Below are positions 42,046 to 54,644 of a stretch of 64,000 bases of DNA, in pieces. A program made the translations under genes and the position numbers. Under the pieces are notes generated by a model. The model did not search any database, was not told the DNA's origin, and saw nothing but the letters and a program-made list of their open reading frames with translations. The stretch is from Myxocyprinus asiaticus (taxonomy: Eukaryota; Chordata; Actinopteri; Cypriniformes; Catostomidae): contig NC_059368.1 in the NCBI RefSeq assembly GCF_019703515.2, forward strand, positions 31,904,289 to 31,968,288. The letters are read 5' to 3'. Numbering within the stretch: position 1 is the stretch's first letter; every line of letters starts with the position of its first letter.

Positions 42046-43953
42046 GTAAGAGCTACTGGATACTGATTTTGATTATAAATCCATATTAATTCTATTGCCA
42101 TTAATAAGTAATTCTATTTTATTCTGGATGGATGGATTGATGGATGGATGCACAAATATACACTACCGGTCAAAAGATTTGAAACACTTGACTGAAATGT
42201 TTCTCATGATCTTAAAAATCTTTTGATCTGAAGGCGTATGCTTAAATGTTTGAAATTAGTTTTGTAGACAAAAATATATATTAATTTATTTCATTATAAA
42301 ACTAAAATTTAAAAAAAAAAAAATAGTTTTTGAAATTGATGACTTGGACCAAATAATTAAGAAAAGCAGCCAATAAGTGCCCAACATAGATGGGAACTCC
42401 TTCAGTACTGTTTAAAATCATCCCAGGGTGATACCTCAAGAAGTTGGTTGAGAAAATGTGAAGAGTACAAGTCTGCAAATTCTAGGCAAAGGGTGACTTC
42501 TTTGAAGATGCTAAAATATATCACAGTTTTGATTTATTTTGGATTTTGTTTAGTCACAACATAATTCCCATATTTCCATTTATGTTATTCCATAGTTCTG
42601 ATGACTTTACTATTATTCTAAAATGTAAAAAAAACAAAAAACTTTTGGCCGGTAAAGTAGATGTAAATGTCTATACAGTGACCCAGTTAAGGCTATATTA
42701 GTTTTCATTTTGAGATGCACATGACAATGTGGTCAACAGTCAAAGGCTAAAGGCTACAGGATATCCTTTACTTCAACCAGAGCAGTCACGACACCAGCTC
42801 CACTTTCTCAGCAGCTAAAGGTCAACTAGCAATAGGTATACAGTATCTACATCTGCAGGAAGATGTTAGATACATTCCTGTATAAATGTGTGTGTGCATA
42901 TGTTTGAATGCATTGCTTTAGCATTATATGATGTGACTCTTTTTTACCCTTTATTGTAGAAAATACCCACACAAATTCAGAGCTTTGTTCCACAGAGACA
43001 AGTTGGTGAGTTATGTAACCTACTATCTGTTTATCTGTTTGTTCCTGTGCTAAATCTTCTTATCTTACACCATTGAGCATGATAACCTAAATAGCCATGC
43101 TATGCCATACAACAGGCCTAAAACCAGCAGAGTTGGACAAGACCAAACGAAAGGTAGCTGCACACCTAATAGGTAAGTCTTGCACCCAAAAACTAAACGC
43201 ATGCACATTTCTCCACCATGTTGGAGAGACCAGCAATGCTGGTCACCACAATATGTTAAGTATGAGATGTTGGTGTTTGTGTTCCCACCAAGCTTATTAG
43301 TAGCTTAAACAACAGGACTTCCTAGGTAACCAGAAAGGAAAGACCATGATGGTTTCCTTGCATGTTTTACTGGTAAACAGCAGAGAAACCAGTACTTACC
43401 AGCAAAAAAACACAGTGCACATTCAAAACCGGTGGTCCTGCCATCCATTTCAGGACTTCTAAACAGGATGTTACAGTACTTTAAGTACAAAATTATGAAC
43501 TGTTGTTGTGTGATATCTTACCTGAATATTTATTTTTCTACAACAGGCTATGCAGACCAGAACAAATCATCTAGAACTCTGAAATGGGAAGTGAGACATG
43601 GTGAGGCCTTCACAGATGGCGTCAAGTACATCAACGGTGGCCTTCAAGTCAATGAGACTGGTCTGTACTTCGTTTACTCCCGCGTGGAGTTTGTTGCAAG
43701 CACTTGCAATCCCAAAGACTCTCTTACTCACACTGTCTTTGTTAAAAGAAATAGCAATGAGAGGACAATCATGGAAGATCATCGTGATGGCTTCTGTTTG
43801 GCGGGGAGCAAGCAGCCGTGGACTGCAGGCAGTCATCTTGGCTCTCTTCAACATCTCAAGCAGTTCGACTGGCTGTTTGTCAATGTGTCACACCCCCATC
43901 TGCTCAGCACCAACTATCATCATAGTTATTTTGGCCTCTTCAGGATCCACTGA
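41749..43953 (+). CDS. faslg: Fas ligand (TNF superfamily death ligand), four exons
   Basis: Exons 41749-42045, 42960-43005, 43116-43172 and 43547-43953 join in frame (phases 0, 1, 1; GT-AG) into 268 residues. It is a type II membrane protein: cytoplasmic tail 1-60 with PPVFMVDSGGGYPKQ, membrane helix about 62-86 (ITWILALILLLVFAALGLG), stalk, then a TNF domain from KVAAHLIG through NETGLYFVYSRVEF to the end YFGLFRIH. The cysteine pair STCN and GFCLAG matches the FasL disulfide, and NETG and NVSH are N-glycosylation sites. The C-terminal FGL motif and the exon layout point to FASLG rather than another TNF member. It binds Fas trimers to trigger caspase-8 killing. The start is uncertain: ATGs at 41674, 41734 and 41749 share the frame. 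41749 has the best context (A at -3), and 41674 lies only 5 nt past the TATA-like box. Confidence 0.93.
42161..42657. mobile_element. Tc1-derived MITE, copy C, in faslg intron 1
   Basis: TA-flanked (42159-42160 and 42658-42659), termini CACTACCGGTCAAAAGATTT and TTTTGGCCGGTAAAG; opposite orientation to copies A and B. 497 bp, about half of the 914-bp intron. Confidence 0.9.
42960..43005 (+). CDS. faslg: faslg exon 2 (stalk)
   Basis: 46 nt, KIPTQIQSFVPQRQV, between ttgtag and gtgagt. Confidence 0.88.
43116..43172 (+). CDS. faslg: faslg exon 3 (entry to the TNF domain)
   Basis: 57 nt, GLKPAELDKTKRKVAAHLIG across its split end codons, between caacag and gtaagt. K/AHL is the usual first strand of a TNF domain. 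Confidence 0.9.
43547..43953 (+). CDS. faslg: faslg exon 4 (receptor-binding TNF domain)
   Basis: Starts in the glycine codon after acceptor acaacag and runs to TGA 43951-43953. Contains the cysteine pair and the YFGL end. Confidence 0.95.
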
Positions 43954-44496
43954 TCATGTAGGTCCTGAAGGTGAAGATTAGGGGATGCTTAGGAAGGATA
44001 TAGATCATGACATTAGGTTTAGATTGTGAGTTAGAGTAGAGATCAGTGCTCTTTTTTGGACTCTTTCTACCCTGCTTAAAAGACCAGATGCTGGTCCCCA
44101 GCATGGGATGATGGTATGCTGATGTTCCTCATGGTCTTTTCAGCTGGGTAGTCTACCCTGAGCTCCCCTGTGCTTCATCAGAATCTATGCATTCATTGCA
44201 GTGCAACCTATCTGCTTGTCATTGTCAAATTATATTTTACTTTGATCAGAATGTATCATTGTCCATGTGCAATAAGTGCGTTTGGTATACAAAAAAGATT
44301 TGATGTTTCAGATTGAATTAACACTAATATGCTGCTGTATCAAAAAAAGTTAAATATAGATTAAATATAAGTATTTATTTATTTTCTTCAATAACAGCCT
44401 GTGGGTAAAAAGTCTGATTGTGTACTATTGTGAACAATGGTCATATTGACTGATAATGAGTGATAATGATTAATGGATGTAGTCAATACAACTTTT

Positions 44497-44502
44497 AATA
44501 AA
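44497..44502 (+). terminator. candidate faslg poly(A) signal
   Basis: AATAAA opening a long A run, 544 nt past the stop. Confidence 0.5.
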
Positions 44503-44519
44503 AAAAAAAAAAAAAAATA

Positions 44520-45855
44520 CTGATGTTGATTTCAACCAAAACTGCATGTGAACAAAGAGAGGATTTCACGTGCCAACTGAGCAATATTTTGTGGTGAGGT
44601 GTTTCCAGTACAGCCAATATTTGCATGTGATTGTGGGATGCTAGTTACAGGAAATTATGCAGATCTTTGGTTGAACATTTCCAGAGTTATTTGTATTAAC
44701 ATTTCAAATTACATGTGCCATATTCTTGGGTTTGTCTCAAATATTTGATTACATTTATGGACAGTGAAGACCTATACGTGCTAATTTCTTTCAATCGAAA
44801 TTCATGTCAGAGATGATCTATTTTGCAACCTATTATTGAATAATTTGTGACTGAGCTAAGAGTTTCTAGTCAGCTGTTTTTGAATATCCTCTCTAGACCG
44901 CAAGGCAACTTTGCAGGTTTCATTCCTCGTCATTTCTGCAAAGACCCTCAGGTTGGCTTCATTGCAGTCTTGATGAAACACATCAAGATTTCTAAAGAGG
45001 TGAAGATGTCTCGGTACACTCTGTGCTTTTACGTTTCAACTGCTTCCTTCCTGTGTTTAAAGTTGTCAAACAGGTTTGATTTGAGAAATGAAAATGAAAA
45101 CTTCCCTTTATCATTCATTTGATTACTCACATGACAAAGTACTTAGTGTAAAATTCTCACACTCTCTCTTGTTTGACAATTGGCAATATCTTATTTCCTG
45201 CAACTAAACCAGACACTATCTAATTCAGTGCTTGGGTTGTGTGAGTATCTTGTTGGTTGTGGTGCATGTCTTATTGTCCAGTTTGATTATTCAGTGCTGT
45301 GTGCCTTTTTTTCTTGTGCATCTTTTGTACACTTCAAAATTCCACTTCCCACGAAGGTGTGTGGAAACATAGCCCACTCTATCTGCCCCTTCAACTCCAA
45401 ACAGGTTCACACAACACAAATTGCATGTACACCACAGGAAGTGACCATTGGAGTATCATCAACCACAATTCATCCACACTGCATTCACAGTCTGCTTCAC
45501 TTTTACAAAGACTTCCAAAGACTATTGTGAATAGCAAAGAGTGTCATTTGACCATTTAGATTTTTAACCAATAGGACGCATTCCTACTTTTAATTTTAAA
45601 TCTTTTAAACCCATCCACTGAGTGTTTATTATCAGGCTTTAATATCACTCAATCTAATAAAAGGTCAGTTACCTCAAAAGAAATGCAAGATGTCATCAGC
45701 TGTATATAGCATCTGGGTAGAGGTAAATATAACCTACATGCCAGAGCTGTGGTCTTCTGGTTAGCATAGATGCTTCGACACATTGAGGCTGGCATGGTGC
45801 TCATGCAGGCATCATTTTTGTCCTCTCTCCACCATCACTCTCATACTGGTTCATT
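44520..45855. other. no gene seen
   Basis: Intergenic. Frames at 44847, 45180 and 45299 show no domain and no splice context. Confidence 0.4.
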
Positions 45856-45859
45856 AAAG

Positions 45860-46255
45860 GATTTCATACAAGGTTCAATACAAGTTAAGCTCAATCGACA
45901 GCATTTGTGGCATAAAGTTGATTACCACAAAAATTTATTTTGACCTTTTCTTAAAAAAAACAAAAAAAAAAAAAACAAAAACTAAATCTGTTACAGTGAG
46001 GCACTTACAATTAAAGTAAATGTAGCCAATATTTTGAGGGTTTAAAAGCAGAAATTTGAAGCTTATAATTTTATAAAAGCACCTACATTAATTCTTCTGT
46101 TACAGCTCATGTATTATTTAAGCTGTAAAGTTGTTTAAATACTCGTTTTAGGATTTAAGGTTTTGTTTACATCACATTGCCATGGCAATGAAGTTGTAAA
46201 CTTGGCTATAAATTGACACTGAAAAAGGATAGTAAGTGATTTTATCAAACAGATG
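45860..46255. mobile_element. MITE family 2, right arm lost
   Basis: GGTTCAATACAAGTTAAGC, CAGCATTTGTGGCATAAAGT, TGTTACAGTGAGGCACTTAC and the central block follow the order of the element at 22412. It stops before the right arm. Confidence 0.7.
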
Positions 46256-46584
46256 CAAGCATTTGCAAGATTAAAAAATGAGGTTAACATTTCTCTTGAT
46301 TTTTATCACAATATATGTAGATGCTATTGTTTAGTGTACATAAACAAGACATCATGGTGGCTCATGCCTTTTGATACATGTTTTCTCTCCATACAGAGGG
46401 GGCACAGAGACCATGACATCACATTGCAGAAAGTCAAACTATCTGATCATGAAAAAAAAAAAGAGGCCACAACTTTTTAAAGCATGTCTATGTATTAATA
46501 TTATGACATTCCTATGAGATATCATGATGTGATCACATGATATCACATTTCCACAATTAAAAATGACATGACCACTACACATTT

Positions 46585-46890
46585 TATCGGTGTTACATTG
46601 GATACCTGTTAAGTTTTGTATTAATTTTAAAATTCTGTTAATTACTTACAAATCTTTGAATGGTTTAGCTCCAAAGAACTTAAGTGACCTTCTGTCATGC
46701 TATATAATCCAATCACACTCATTACGATCGCAAAACTCTGGCCTGTTAACAATAAAGAGAATATTAAAATGCACAATAATTTTCATATTTGGCTCCTAAA
46801 CTATGGAATAGTCTTCCTAGCAGTGTTTGGAACTCAGACACATTCTCTCAGTTTAAGTCTAGACTAAAGATTTGTCTATTCAGGATATAT
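46585..46890 (+). mobile_element. LINE ORF2 C-terminal remnant
   Basis: The + strand reads LHWIPVKFCINFKILLITYK, SLNGLAPKNLSDLL and, after frameshifts, LWNSLP-like and SFKSRLK-like pieces: the usual C-terminal tail after the reverse transcriptase in fish LINEs. It is a different unit from the minus-strand LINE at 48-51 kb. Confidence 0.75.
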
Positions 46891-46899
46891 ATCCCGAGG

Positions 46900-47945
46900 T
46901 TACCAGAGCTAGCCAGATCAATCTCCGGTCCTGCCTGATGTCCAATTCCCAACTGTGATGATGACCAACTGCAGCATGTGCCAGCCAGACTTCATTTCAG
47001 TCTACTAAGACAGACCTCACAGAGGATGAATTGAAGCAAACTCAAAGACAGAGCCACTGTCTCAAGCATGGGCTCAGGATACAGTTCACCAAAATTACCT
47101 GCCATAAGCTTTCAGACGACTGCGATGCTCCTCACTGAATGATACCTATCAGTCCCTCCAGGATTTTGCGATCGCAAGAATTCTTGCAAATTCAACCAAT
47201 CTCTGCATTGTTTGTGGTAGCTTGCCATTTTTTATCATTTCCGCACATTTTAGGCAAAAAACGTAAATCTGAGGGAATCCCATCGCATTCCTTCATGTTT
47301 GACAGGGGCAAAACAAATGCTTGAAAAGCCTGAAGCAATCGCAGCATATCAAAATGCACAGCTGCCATTGTATCATCTCCATAGTAACAGTGTAAGCATC
47401 TCTGCCTTGTCTCCTCCATATTTTTCATTCTCTATCAAAATCCGTCTAAACTTTCACGGGACCGCAGACAGCACGCATGCCACATACATCACAGCTAGCA
47501 TTTAATCTTCACCTTAAGTGCTACGAATGAGACACAAAAACACATGTTTATACAAAGAATCCCTAACATTCACTTAAAAACCCCATTAGTTGTGTAGTAA
47601 AATGTGATTAGAATTTGAAGTGCTTAATAAAGTAGGCTATACGAATCTGAAAATGGCAATTTATGCTGAACAGTTATGTGCGGAAAATAACTGTACATAT
47701 ATGTTTATTACTGAAATAAAAAGGTCACATATATACATATATGCAACATATTTCAAAATATGACAAACATTGCCACTCATATGCGCAACATATTTTTTGA
47801 AACACTTGTGGAATTTAAATTTGTACACAAATAATCAATTAAAACTCTAATTGTATTTGTTCATATATGGCCATATATAAAATTTCAATATCAATGTAAT
47901 ATAATTGCAACAGGCATAATAATTGAATCCTCATTTTTGTTTTAG
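46900..47945. other. LINE trailer and repeat-like DNA
   Basis: 46900-47150 may be the 3' part of the preceding LINE. At 47150 CAGTCCCTCCAGGATTTTGC resembles an old hAT end, without a partner. No gene is seen. Confidence 0.35.
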
Positions 47946-48834
47946 TTACAGATTTATTTCACGTCTATCTTAACCTTGGATAAGTCACAAGAACTTCTGT
48001 CTTGGCAAGGTTGAGCTAAAGGTGGCTTTCCTTCATTCAGGCCAAGATCTCCGAAAGGCAGGCAGAGATACAAGCTGAGACAGTTGGGTCGACAGGCTGG
48101 AAAGACAGGTAGAATTGCGTATCATCTGTGTAGCAGTGGTAGGAAAAGTCATGTGCCTTAATGATCATTACAAGTGATGTTGTGAAGCTCGAGAACAGGA
48201 GGGGTCCAAGCATTGATCCCTGTAGAACACCAGTGGTTCTCCTCTTCAGGAGACCTTAGAGGATCTGCCTGTGAGGTATATCTCAAATCATCCAAGTGCA
48301 GTTACTGTGAGGCCCAGGTCGGAGAGGGTGGACAGGAGGATCTAGTGGTTAACTGTGTCAAAATCAGCAGACAGGTCAATGAGAATGAGGACATTTGATT
48401 TAGAGTTAGCTCTTGCCAGTCGCAGGGTTTAAGCAACAGACAAGAGGGCAGTCTCTGTTGAGTGTCTTTTTTGAAGCCAGACTGATGTATTTTGAGTATG
48501 TTGTTCTGTGAAAGAAAGCAGACAACTGGTTGTTTTAGTCAGGAAAGGTAGAAGAGAGACTGGTCTGTCATTTTACACCACTTTGGGGTTATGTGTTGTT
48601 GTTTTTACAGTGGGGTTACTCGAACCTACTTAAATGTGTTAGGAAAGTTTCTAGTCGTAAGAGATGTTGTGTTTGAGTTCAGGCAAGATTCATGGAGAGA
48701 CAGCTTGCAGAAGATGGGAGGAGATAGAGTCAAGGGGACAGGTGGTAGGACAGAAGAACTTTGCAGATCTCAGTCTCAAAGAGAGGAGAGAAAAAGGAGA
48801 ACAGAGGATGGGATGTGTGTAGAGAGCAGTTGTA

Positions 48835-50384
48835 CAGGTGCATCTCAATAAATTAGAATGTCGTGGAAAAGTTCATTTATTTCAGTAATTCAACTCAAAT
48901 TGTGAAACTCGTGTATTAAATAAATTCAATGCACACAGACTGAAGTAGTTTAAGTCTTTGGTTCTTTTAATTGTGATGATTTTGGCTCACATTTAACAAA
49001 AACCCACCAATTCACTATCTCAAAAAATTAGAATACATCATAAGACCAATAAAAAAAACATTTTTAGTGAATTTTTGGCCTTCTGGAAAGTATGTTCATT
49101 TACTGTATATGTACTCAATACTTGGTAGGGGCTCCTTTTGCTTTAATTACTGCCTCAATTCGGCGTGGCATGGAGGTGATCAGTTTGTGGCACTGCTGAG
49201 GTGGTATGGAAGCCCAGGTTTCTTTGACAGTGGCCTTCAGCTCATCTGCATTTTTTGGTCTCTTGTTTCTCATTTTCCTCTTGACAATACCCCACAGATT
49301 CTCTATGGGGTTCAGGTCTGGTGAGTTTGCTGGCCAGTCAAGCACACCAACACCATGGTCATTTAACCAACTTTTGGTGCTTTTGGCAGTGTGGGCAGGT
49401 GCCAAATCCTGCTGGAAAATGAAATCAGCATCTTTAAAAAGCTGGTCAGCAGAAGGAAGCATGAAGTGCTCCAAAATTTCTTGGTAAATGGGTGCAGTGA
49501 CTTTGGTTTTCAAAAAACACAATGGACCAACACCAGCAGATGACATTGCACCCCAAATCATCACAGACCGTGGAAACTTAACACTGGACTTCAAGCAACT
49601 TGGGCTATGAGCTTCTCCACCCTTCCTCCAGACTCTAGGACCTTGGTTTCCAAATGAAATACAAAATTTGCTCTCATCTGAAAAGAGGACTTTGGACCAC
49701 TGGGCAACAGTCCAGTTCTTCTCCTTAGCCCAGGTAAGACGCCTCTGACGTTGTCTGTGGTTCAGGAGTGGCTTAACAAGAGGAATACAACAACTGTAGC
49801 CAAATTCCTTGACATGTCTGTGTGTGGTGGCTCTTGATGCCTTGACCCCAGCCTCAGTCCATTCCTTGTGAAGTTCACCCAAATAAGGCTGTGGTTCTCT
49901 CGGTTGGTTGTGCATCTTTTTCTTCCACACTTTTTCCTTCCACTCAACTTTCTGTTAACATGCTTGGATACAGCACTCTGTGAACAGCCAGCTTCTTTGG
50001 CAATGAATGTTTGTGGCTTACCCTCCTTGTGAAGGGTGCCAATGATTGTCTTCTGGACAACTGTCAGATCAGCAGTCTTCCCCATGATTGTGTAGCCTAG
50101 TGAACCAAACTGAGAGACCATTTTGAAGGCTCAGGAAACCTTTGCAGGTGTTTTGAGTTGATTAGCTGATTGGCATGTCACCATATTCTAATTTTTTGAG
50201 ATAGTGAATTGGTGGGTTTTTGTTAAATGTGAGCCAAAATCATCACAATTAAAAGAACCAAAGACTTAAACTACTTCAATCTGTGTGCACTGAATTTATT
50301 TAATACACGAGTTTCACAATTTGAGTTGAATTACTGAAATAAATGAACTTTTCCACGACATTCTAATTTATTGAGATGCACCTG
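48835..50384 (-). mobile_element. Tc1/mariner transposon, copy 2
   Basis: TA at 48833-48834 and 50385-50386 flanks CAGGTGCATCTCAATAAATT and its mirror, with about 200-bp inverted repeats. Same family as 25247-26831, inserted in the opposite orientation and into the LINE. Confidence 0.95.
49115..50121 (-). pseudogene. Tc1 transposase with an internal deletion
   Basis: The N-terminal part (start at 50121, MVSQFGSLGY, HTH) and the catalytic part (to stop at 49115, ending KAKGAPTKY) are in different frames, because about 31 bp present in copy 1 are missing around 49886. The DD34E residues and the true C-terminus are intact, and the nonsense codon of copy 1 is CGA (Arg) here. So each copy is broken at a different place. 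Confidence 0.92.
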
Positions 50385-51110
50385 TATAAGTGGTTAAATC
50401 ATCAGCAGTCAGAGAAGTAGTGGGAGGAGGTGGGGGGGAGATGTAGAAGAAAAGAGAACATCGAGTAGTTTGCAGGAATCTGAAGTGTTACTGATCTAAA
50501 TCTGGTAAAAGGTCAACCTTAGCAGCAGAAATACTAGAGGAGAGAAGAGATTGATACTTTCTCAGGTCAGCAGAGGTTTTTGACTTGTGCCACTTCCTCT
50601 CTGCAGCCCTGAGCTAAGTACAGTGGTCACAAAGTATCTCCTACAGCCAGTGGCTAAAGGGTGTGGCATGTACTGGCCTGTAGGTAAGAGGACAGACACT
50701 ATTAAGGCAACAAGTTATTGTTGAGCAAAGCAGCAAGAGTAGAGCAAAATTCATTAACATCAAGTGAATGGTTTGTGGAGGGAAAGGATACTGAGACCAT
50801 AGAAGAGAAGCGAGTACGGGAGAGAGAATGGAGGTAAAGGTGAAAGGAGACCAGAGGCCGAGTGAGTGGTAAGGAAGAAGGGAGGGTGACAGAGAACTGG
50901 ATGAAGAAATAGTCAACAGACATGCTGAGGAGTAATAAGAAGATTATTAGTGATACAGTTACGGTTAAGGATGAGATCTAGCGGTTTTCCTTCTCTGTGT
51001 GTTGCAGGGGTGTGCATAGTAAGGTCAAACGAGGTCAGGAGAGCTAGAAAGTCAGCCTCCTGAGGTTTGTTCAGGTGGATGTTGAAGTCTCCAAAGACCA
51101 CCAGCAGAGA

Positions 51111-51766
51111 AACATCTTCAGGGAATGAGAATCATTTCTAACTCTTAGTTAACATTTATCTGTCAACTGGTAAGAAACCCACTGCAAATTTTAGTGAATT
51201 CTGTCCTGCTAAATCAAGTTCTAATATCAACATATTTTGCTATAGCTCTTGGGTAAACACAATATTAATACTCTAGAATACTTTTAGACATATAATGAAG
51301 TTAGATTTAAATTGAAAGGTCTAATTGTGTTTTTAGAAAAAAGGGTATTTTTGTGTCAGGTTGGGGAAGTTGTCCAATGAGTTTAAAAATATATCCAACT
51401 TAATAATTACAATATTTGGTACAATACAATAGTACGATAGTTTCAGACCTGTAGCTCCTTTGATTTGTTCCGCAACAAGGGGCTAAAATTGTTACAGTGT
51501 TGCATTTGCTTCATGGTTCGGTTAGCTTTCACAAGGGAATATTTCAAAACGGTCCAAAACTGTCAGTAAAAGTCACACGTAAGCAAACTCTCCCCTCATT
51601 GGTCAGAATGTTTGTGTGCTGTTCCAGAATTTACTGCATCATTGATATAGTAAAAAATGACCTGTAAAAATTTCTCCCGTTACAAATTTAAGTATTGTTT
51701 GTCACTCTTTTGCAAAGCGTCACCGCTTGGTACATAATGTGTGTTCCAGTCAGTCGAATGCATATG

Positions 51767-51811
<45 letters not shown>

Positions 51812-53399
51812 CAGAATGAATTTTAGGCCTATCTGTCAAAACGTTGCTGACGTCATCCTACCTGTGTTCTGCCGCTATCCAAAAGAGAGAAGCGATCATA
51901 CTAAAATTACCTCAGGAATTTTTTGACAACTCCCATTTTAAATGTGCAAATATATCCAACATAGTCACCAAAACGCTATATTCACTTTTTGATGATGAAT
52001 CATAGTGAAGTGCTGATCTACAGATGCCTTCTCCAAAGACCCATAAGGAATGTTCATTGTTTTTATAGGGATATTGTTTGGTCCATTGGGTCGGATTGCA
52101 TTCTCACCACAAGCAAACTGCTCCAGAGTTCATTTGCAATTGGTCCGAGACCACCAACTGGTTGTTTTGAGAGGATACAAGTGCAATTGCCATGTTAATA
52201 TATGCCTAAACAAACTGAACCAAGGGAGTAATCGCACCATTCAGCTCACCACTGAATAAAACAGGCTGCATGACACTGATAAATGATTACTGCCAGAGTA
52301 ACATTCACATACAGGTGTGAGGGACTTCAGCATTTCACAAATAACACAAAGAATAAATATATTCCTCTCTAACTTGGTTTTACTCGCGTGTCCCCTCCGT
52401 GCACTATTGAGCACTAAGTTGTTGTTTGTTTGTTTTTTGCAGAGAGAAATCATGTGCACTCGCATGTATGGTTTGTGCAAGTATAAATCTCTGATTGGGG
52501 TGTTGCATACATTATCTGGCAACCCTGAGCACATTAAAAGTTTGTGGATGCACGATAGGTCCCAAAGCCAGATAAATAAAAGATCTAATAAAAAACATTC
52601 ATGATAAATAGACCCGCGGGCAGCAATTGCCTGGTCTGCAATTGAGGGCGCTCTAAGTTTCGTTTGAGGGTGCTTAGCACCCTCAAGCACCCCCGTAGAA
52701 CTGGGACTGATTGGAGCCTTTCTTATTTATTTTTCTCGCTTTGATAGTTTTGTGCAATAAGATATTAGAGTTATTTAGCCTATTTATTTGTTGAATATCG
52801 GTTAGATTCCATGTTGAAATAATTGAAGTTATTCCAGACTGATGCAGTGATGTTAAGATTCGGGAATCTGTTGGGGCCATACCATCCGTTGGAGGACTTC
52901 TTGTTTTACTTCCATTCTATTCTATTTGCCAAAGGTTTTGAAATGTAAAATTGATATTTGACACACTAAAGCAGAAGATATAAAATAACTATTTTAAGAC
53001 AAATGTTTTTGTAAGACATCTAATGTGCCTAAGACTTTTGCACAGTATTGTATAGAAGATTTAAATGTATATAAAGAAAGATATAAACTACACTAAAGTG
53101 TATCATATCTATACTAAAAACTGAACTCAGCTGTATGTAACTATACTAAAGTCTGTTACATGGGTGGGGGAGGGGTGTCTTCACAAGCACGCAGATCTGA
53201 GAACCTCATTAACCCCAAAGTTATACTTCAATTTGACCTTGTAAGTTCCAGGAAGATGCAGTTTACAGCAATAATCCCAACAAGAATATTCATCATGGGT
53301 ATATATTGATGAAGTAGGAACTACATAAAATATTTGCTGGATGGTTTCTTGAGCCATATGAGACAACTTCCAGTGCCTACAACTAAACTAGACTGGTCT
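51111..53399. other. no gene seen; one CA repeat
   Basis: (CA)n at about 51771-51806. 52610-52715 has GAGGGTGCTTAGCACCCTC, a short hairpin like those at hAT ends. The minus-strand frame at 52241-52690 has no family features. Confidence 0.4.
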
Positions 53400-53407
53400 A
53401 GAGTGAT

Positions 53408-54636
53408 CAGGGGCGGCACCAGCGAATTTTGATAGCTGGTCCTGAAGAGGTGCTAAATTATTGAAGGGGGAGCTGAGCTATATGAAATATGTGCAAAACC
53501 CAGCATGGCCAAGTGATTTTATTAATTTCAATTTGCATGTGATGACAACAGAAGTGAAATCTCTACACTGCAGACTCAATAAAACAGGCAACACACTTTC
53601 ATGGGTGTTTTCAGCTTTTTACAGTACTGTCTGAAGCACAGGTACACACAGGTACAGTGTACCCTTATTGGGGGTCTGGGGACATGCTCCCCCAGGAAAC
53701 GGCACTAAAGCATTTAATTCTGGCGACGTTAGGAGCAGTATATTTACCTTTTCACAAGTATATATCTTGTGTAGCAATTATTGTAACTACAGGCTACAAA
53801 GTACTGATAAAAGACTTCATACAGTACATCCAGCACTAGTTAAAGTTTCTCAATTAACTACCTGTCAAAAAAAAAACAAAAAAAAATAAATTTGCCTGCT
53901 GTGGCAGGACCATGGTATTGTGATGGTATAAGATGGTAATACTGCGGTGCATTGATGTACACCATGGTATTTACATAGTACTCCAATGTACATGTAAAAA
54001 AAACATGCAATGATACTTTTTGATACCGGAGTTGTTCAAAAGCTGCACACGCAGGTGTTGAACCTAATAAATACATTATTTATCACTGTCAAACAAAGGA
54101 TGCACTTGTAGGTTTTGATTCAAAATATCATCATCACCGTATGAACGGGGAGAGCCATAACCCGACACCTACATGTCGCAAATTCGTCTGTGACTTCTCT
54201 TAAAAAAACAGCCATTTTTATTGTAGTAAACTCCACACATTCCTCATCTGCTCTGTGGATCATGACAGTAAATATTCCACTTAAATGCTTTCTGTTCTAT
54301 TTATTTAATTTCTGTTTTTACAGAGTGAGAAATGCTCCAAACGATACAGTGCGTGAGCTGACCAAACGGTCCAAATCGTTTGAATTATTCTTTGAAGGAA
54401 TCGACTCACATGAGTAATTCATTTGTAAACCGGGCATCACTAGTTCTGATTCTAAACAGGCGACAGAAATACGGGACACACATGAGTCATTACAAGATGT
54501 TTCTTCATACAATCTTTATACAGAGGATAATATGCTGGGTGCTGTTACAAACATTTGCTGGGGGTGCTACGGGGGTGCTATGGACTTTCTTGGGGAGGCT
54601 GAAGCACACGCTAGCTCCTCCCTAGTGCCACCTCTG
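53408..54636. mobile_element. hAT-type element, 1.23 kb, with perfect 8-bp target duplication
   Basis: CAGGGGCGGCACCAG at the left end (53408) and CTAGTGCCACCTCTG at the right end (54636) are inverted with a few mismatches. The 8-mer AGAGTGAT flanks both sides exactly (53400-53407 and 54637-54644). No transposase is readable, so it is non-autonomous. Confidence 0.88.
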
Positions 54637-54644
54637 AGAGTGAT

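Larger units (their letters stand above)
47950..51110 (-). mobile_element. L2-like LINE, split by Tc1 copy 2
   Basis: On the minus strand, 50913-51101 encodes the end of an APE-type endonuclease (GDFNIHLNKPQEADFLALL, then THREGKPLDLIL). Around 48400-48100 the reverse transcriptase start is read (LVLIDLSADFDTVNH, LTGRSSKVS, with stops). Between them are 48.56-48.83 and 50.39-50.91 kb of ORF2 sequence with frameshifts. The Tc1 element at 48835-50384 lies in the middle, so the LINE is the older insertion. Confidence 0.85.

Noticed and set aside
52241..52690. 149-codon minus-strand frame
   Set aside because: No domain, no splice borders, composition as in neighbouring non-coding DNA.
54190..54417. 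Possible exon (acceptor at about 54324 then open frame)
   Set aside because: It lies wholly inside the hAT-type element 53408-54636, and no partner exon is seen.
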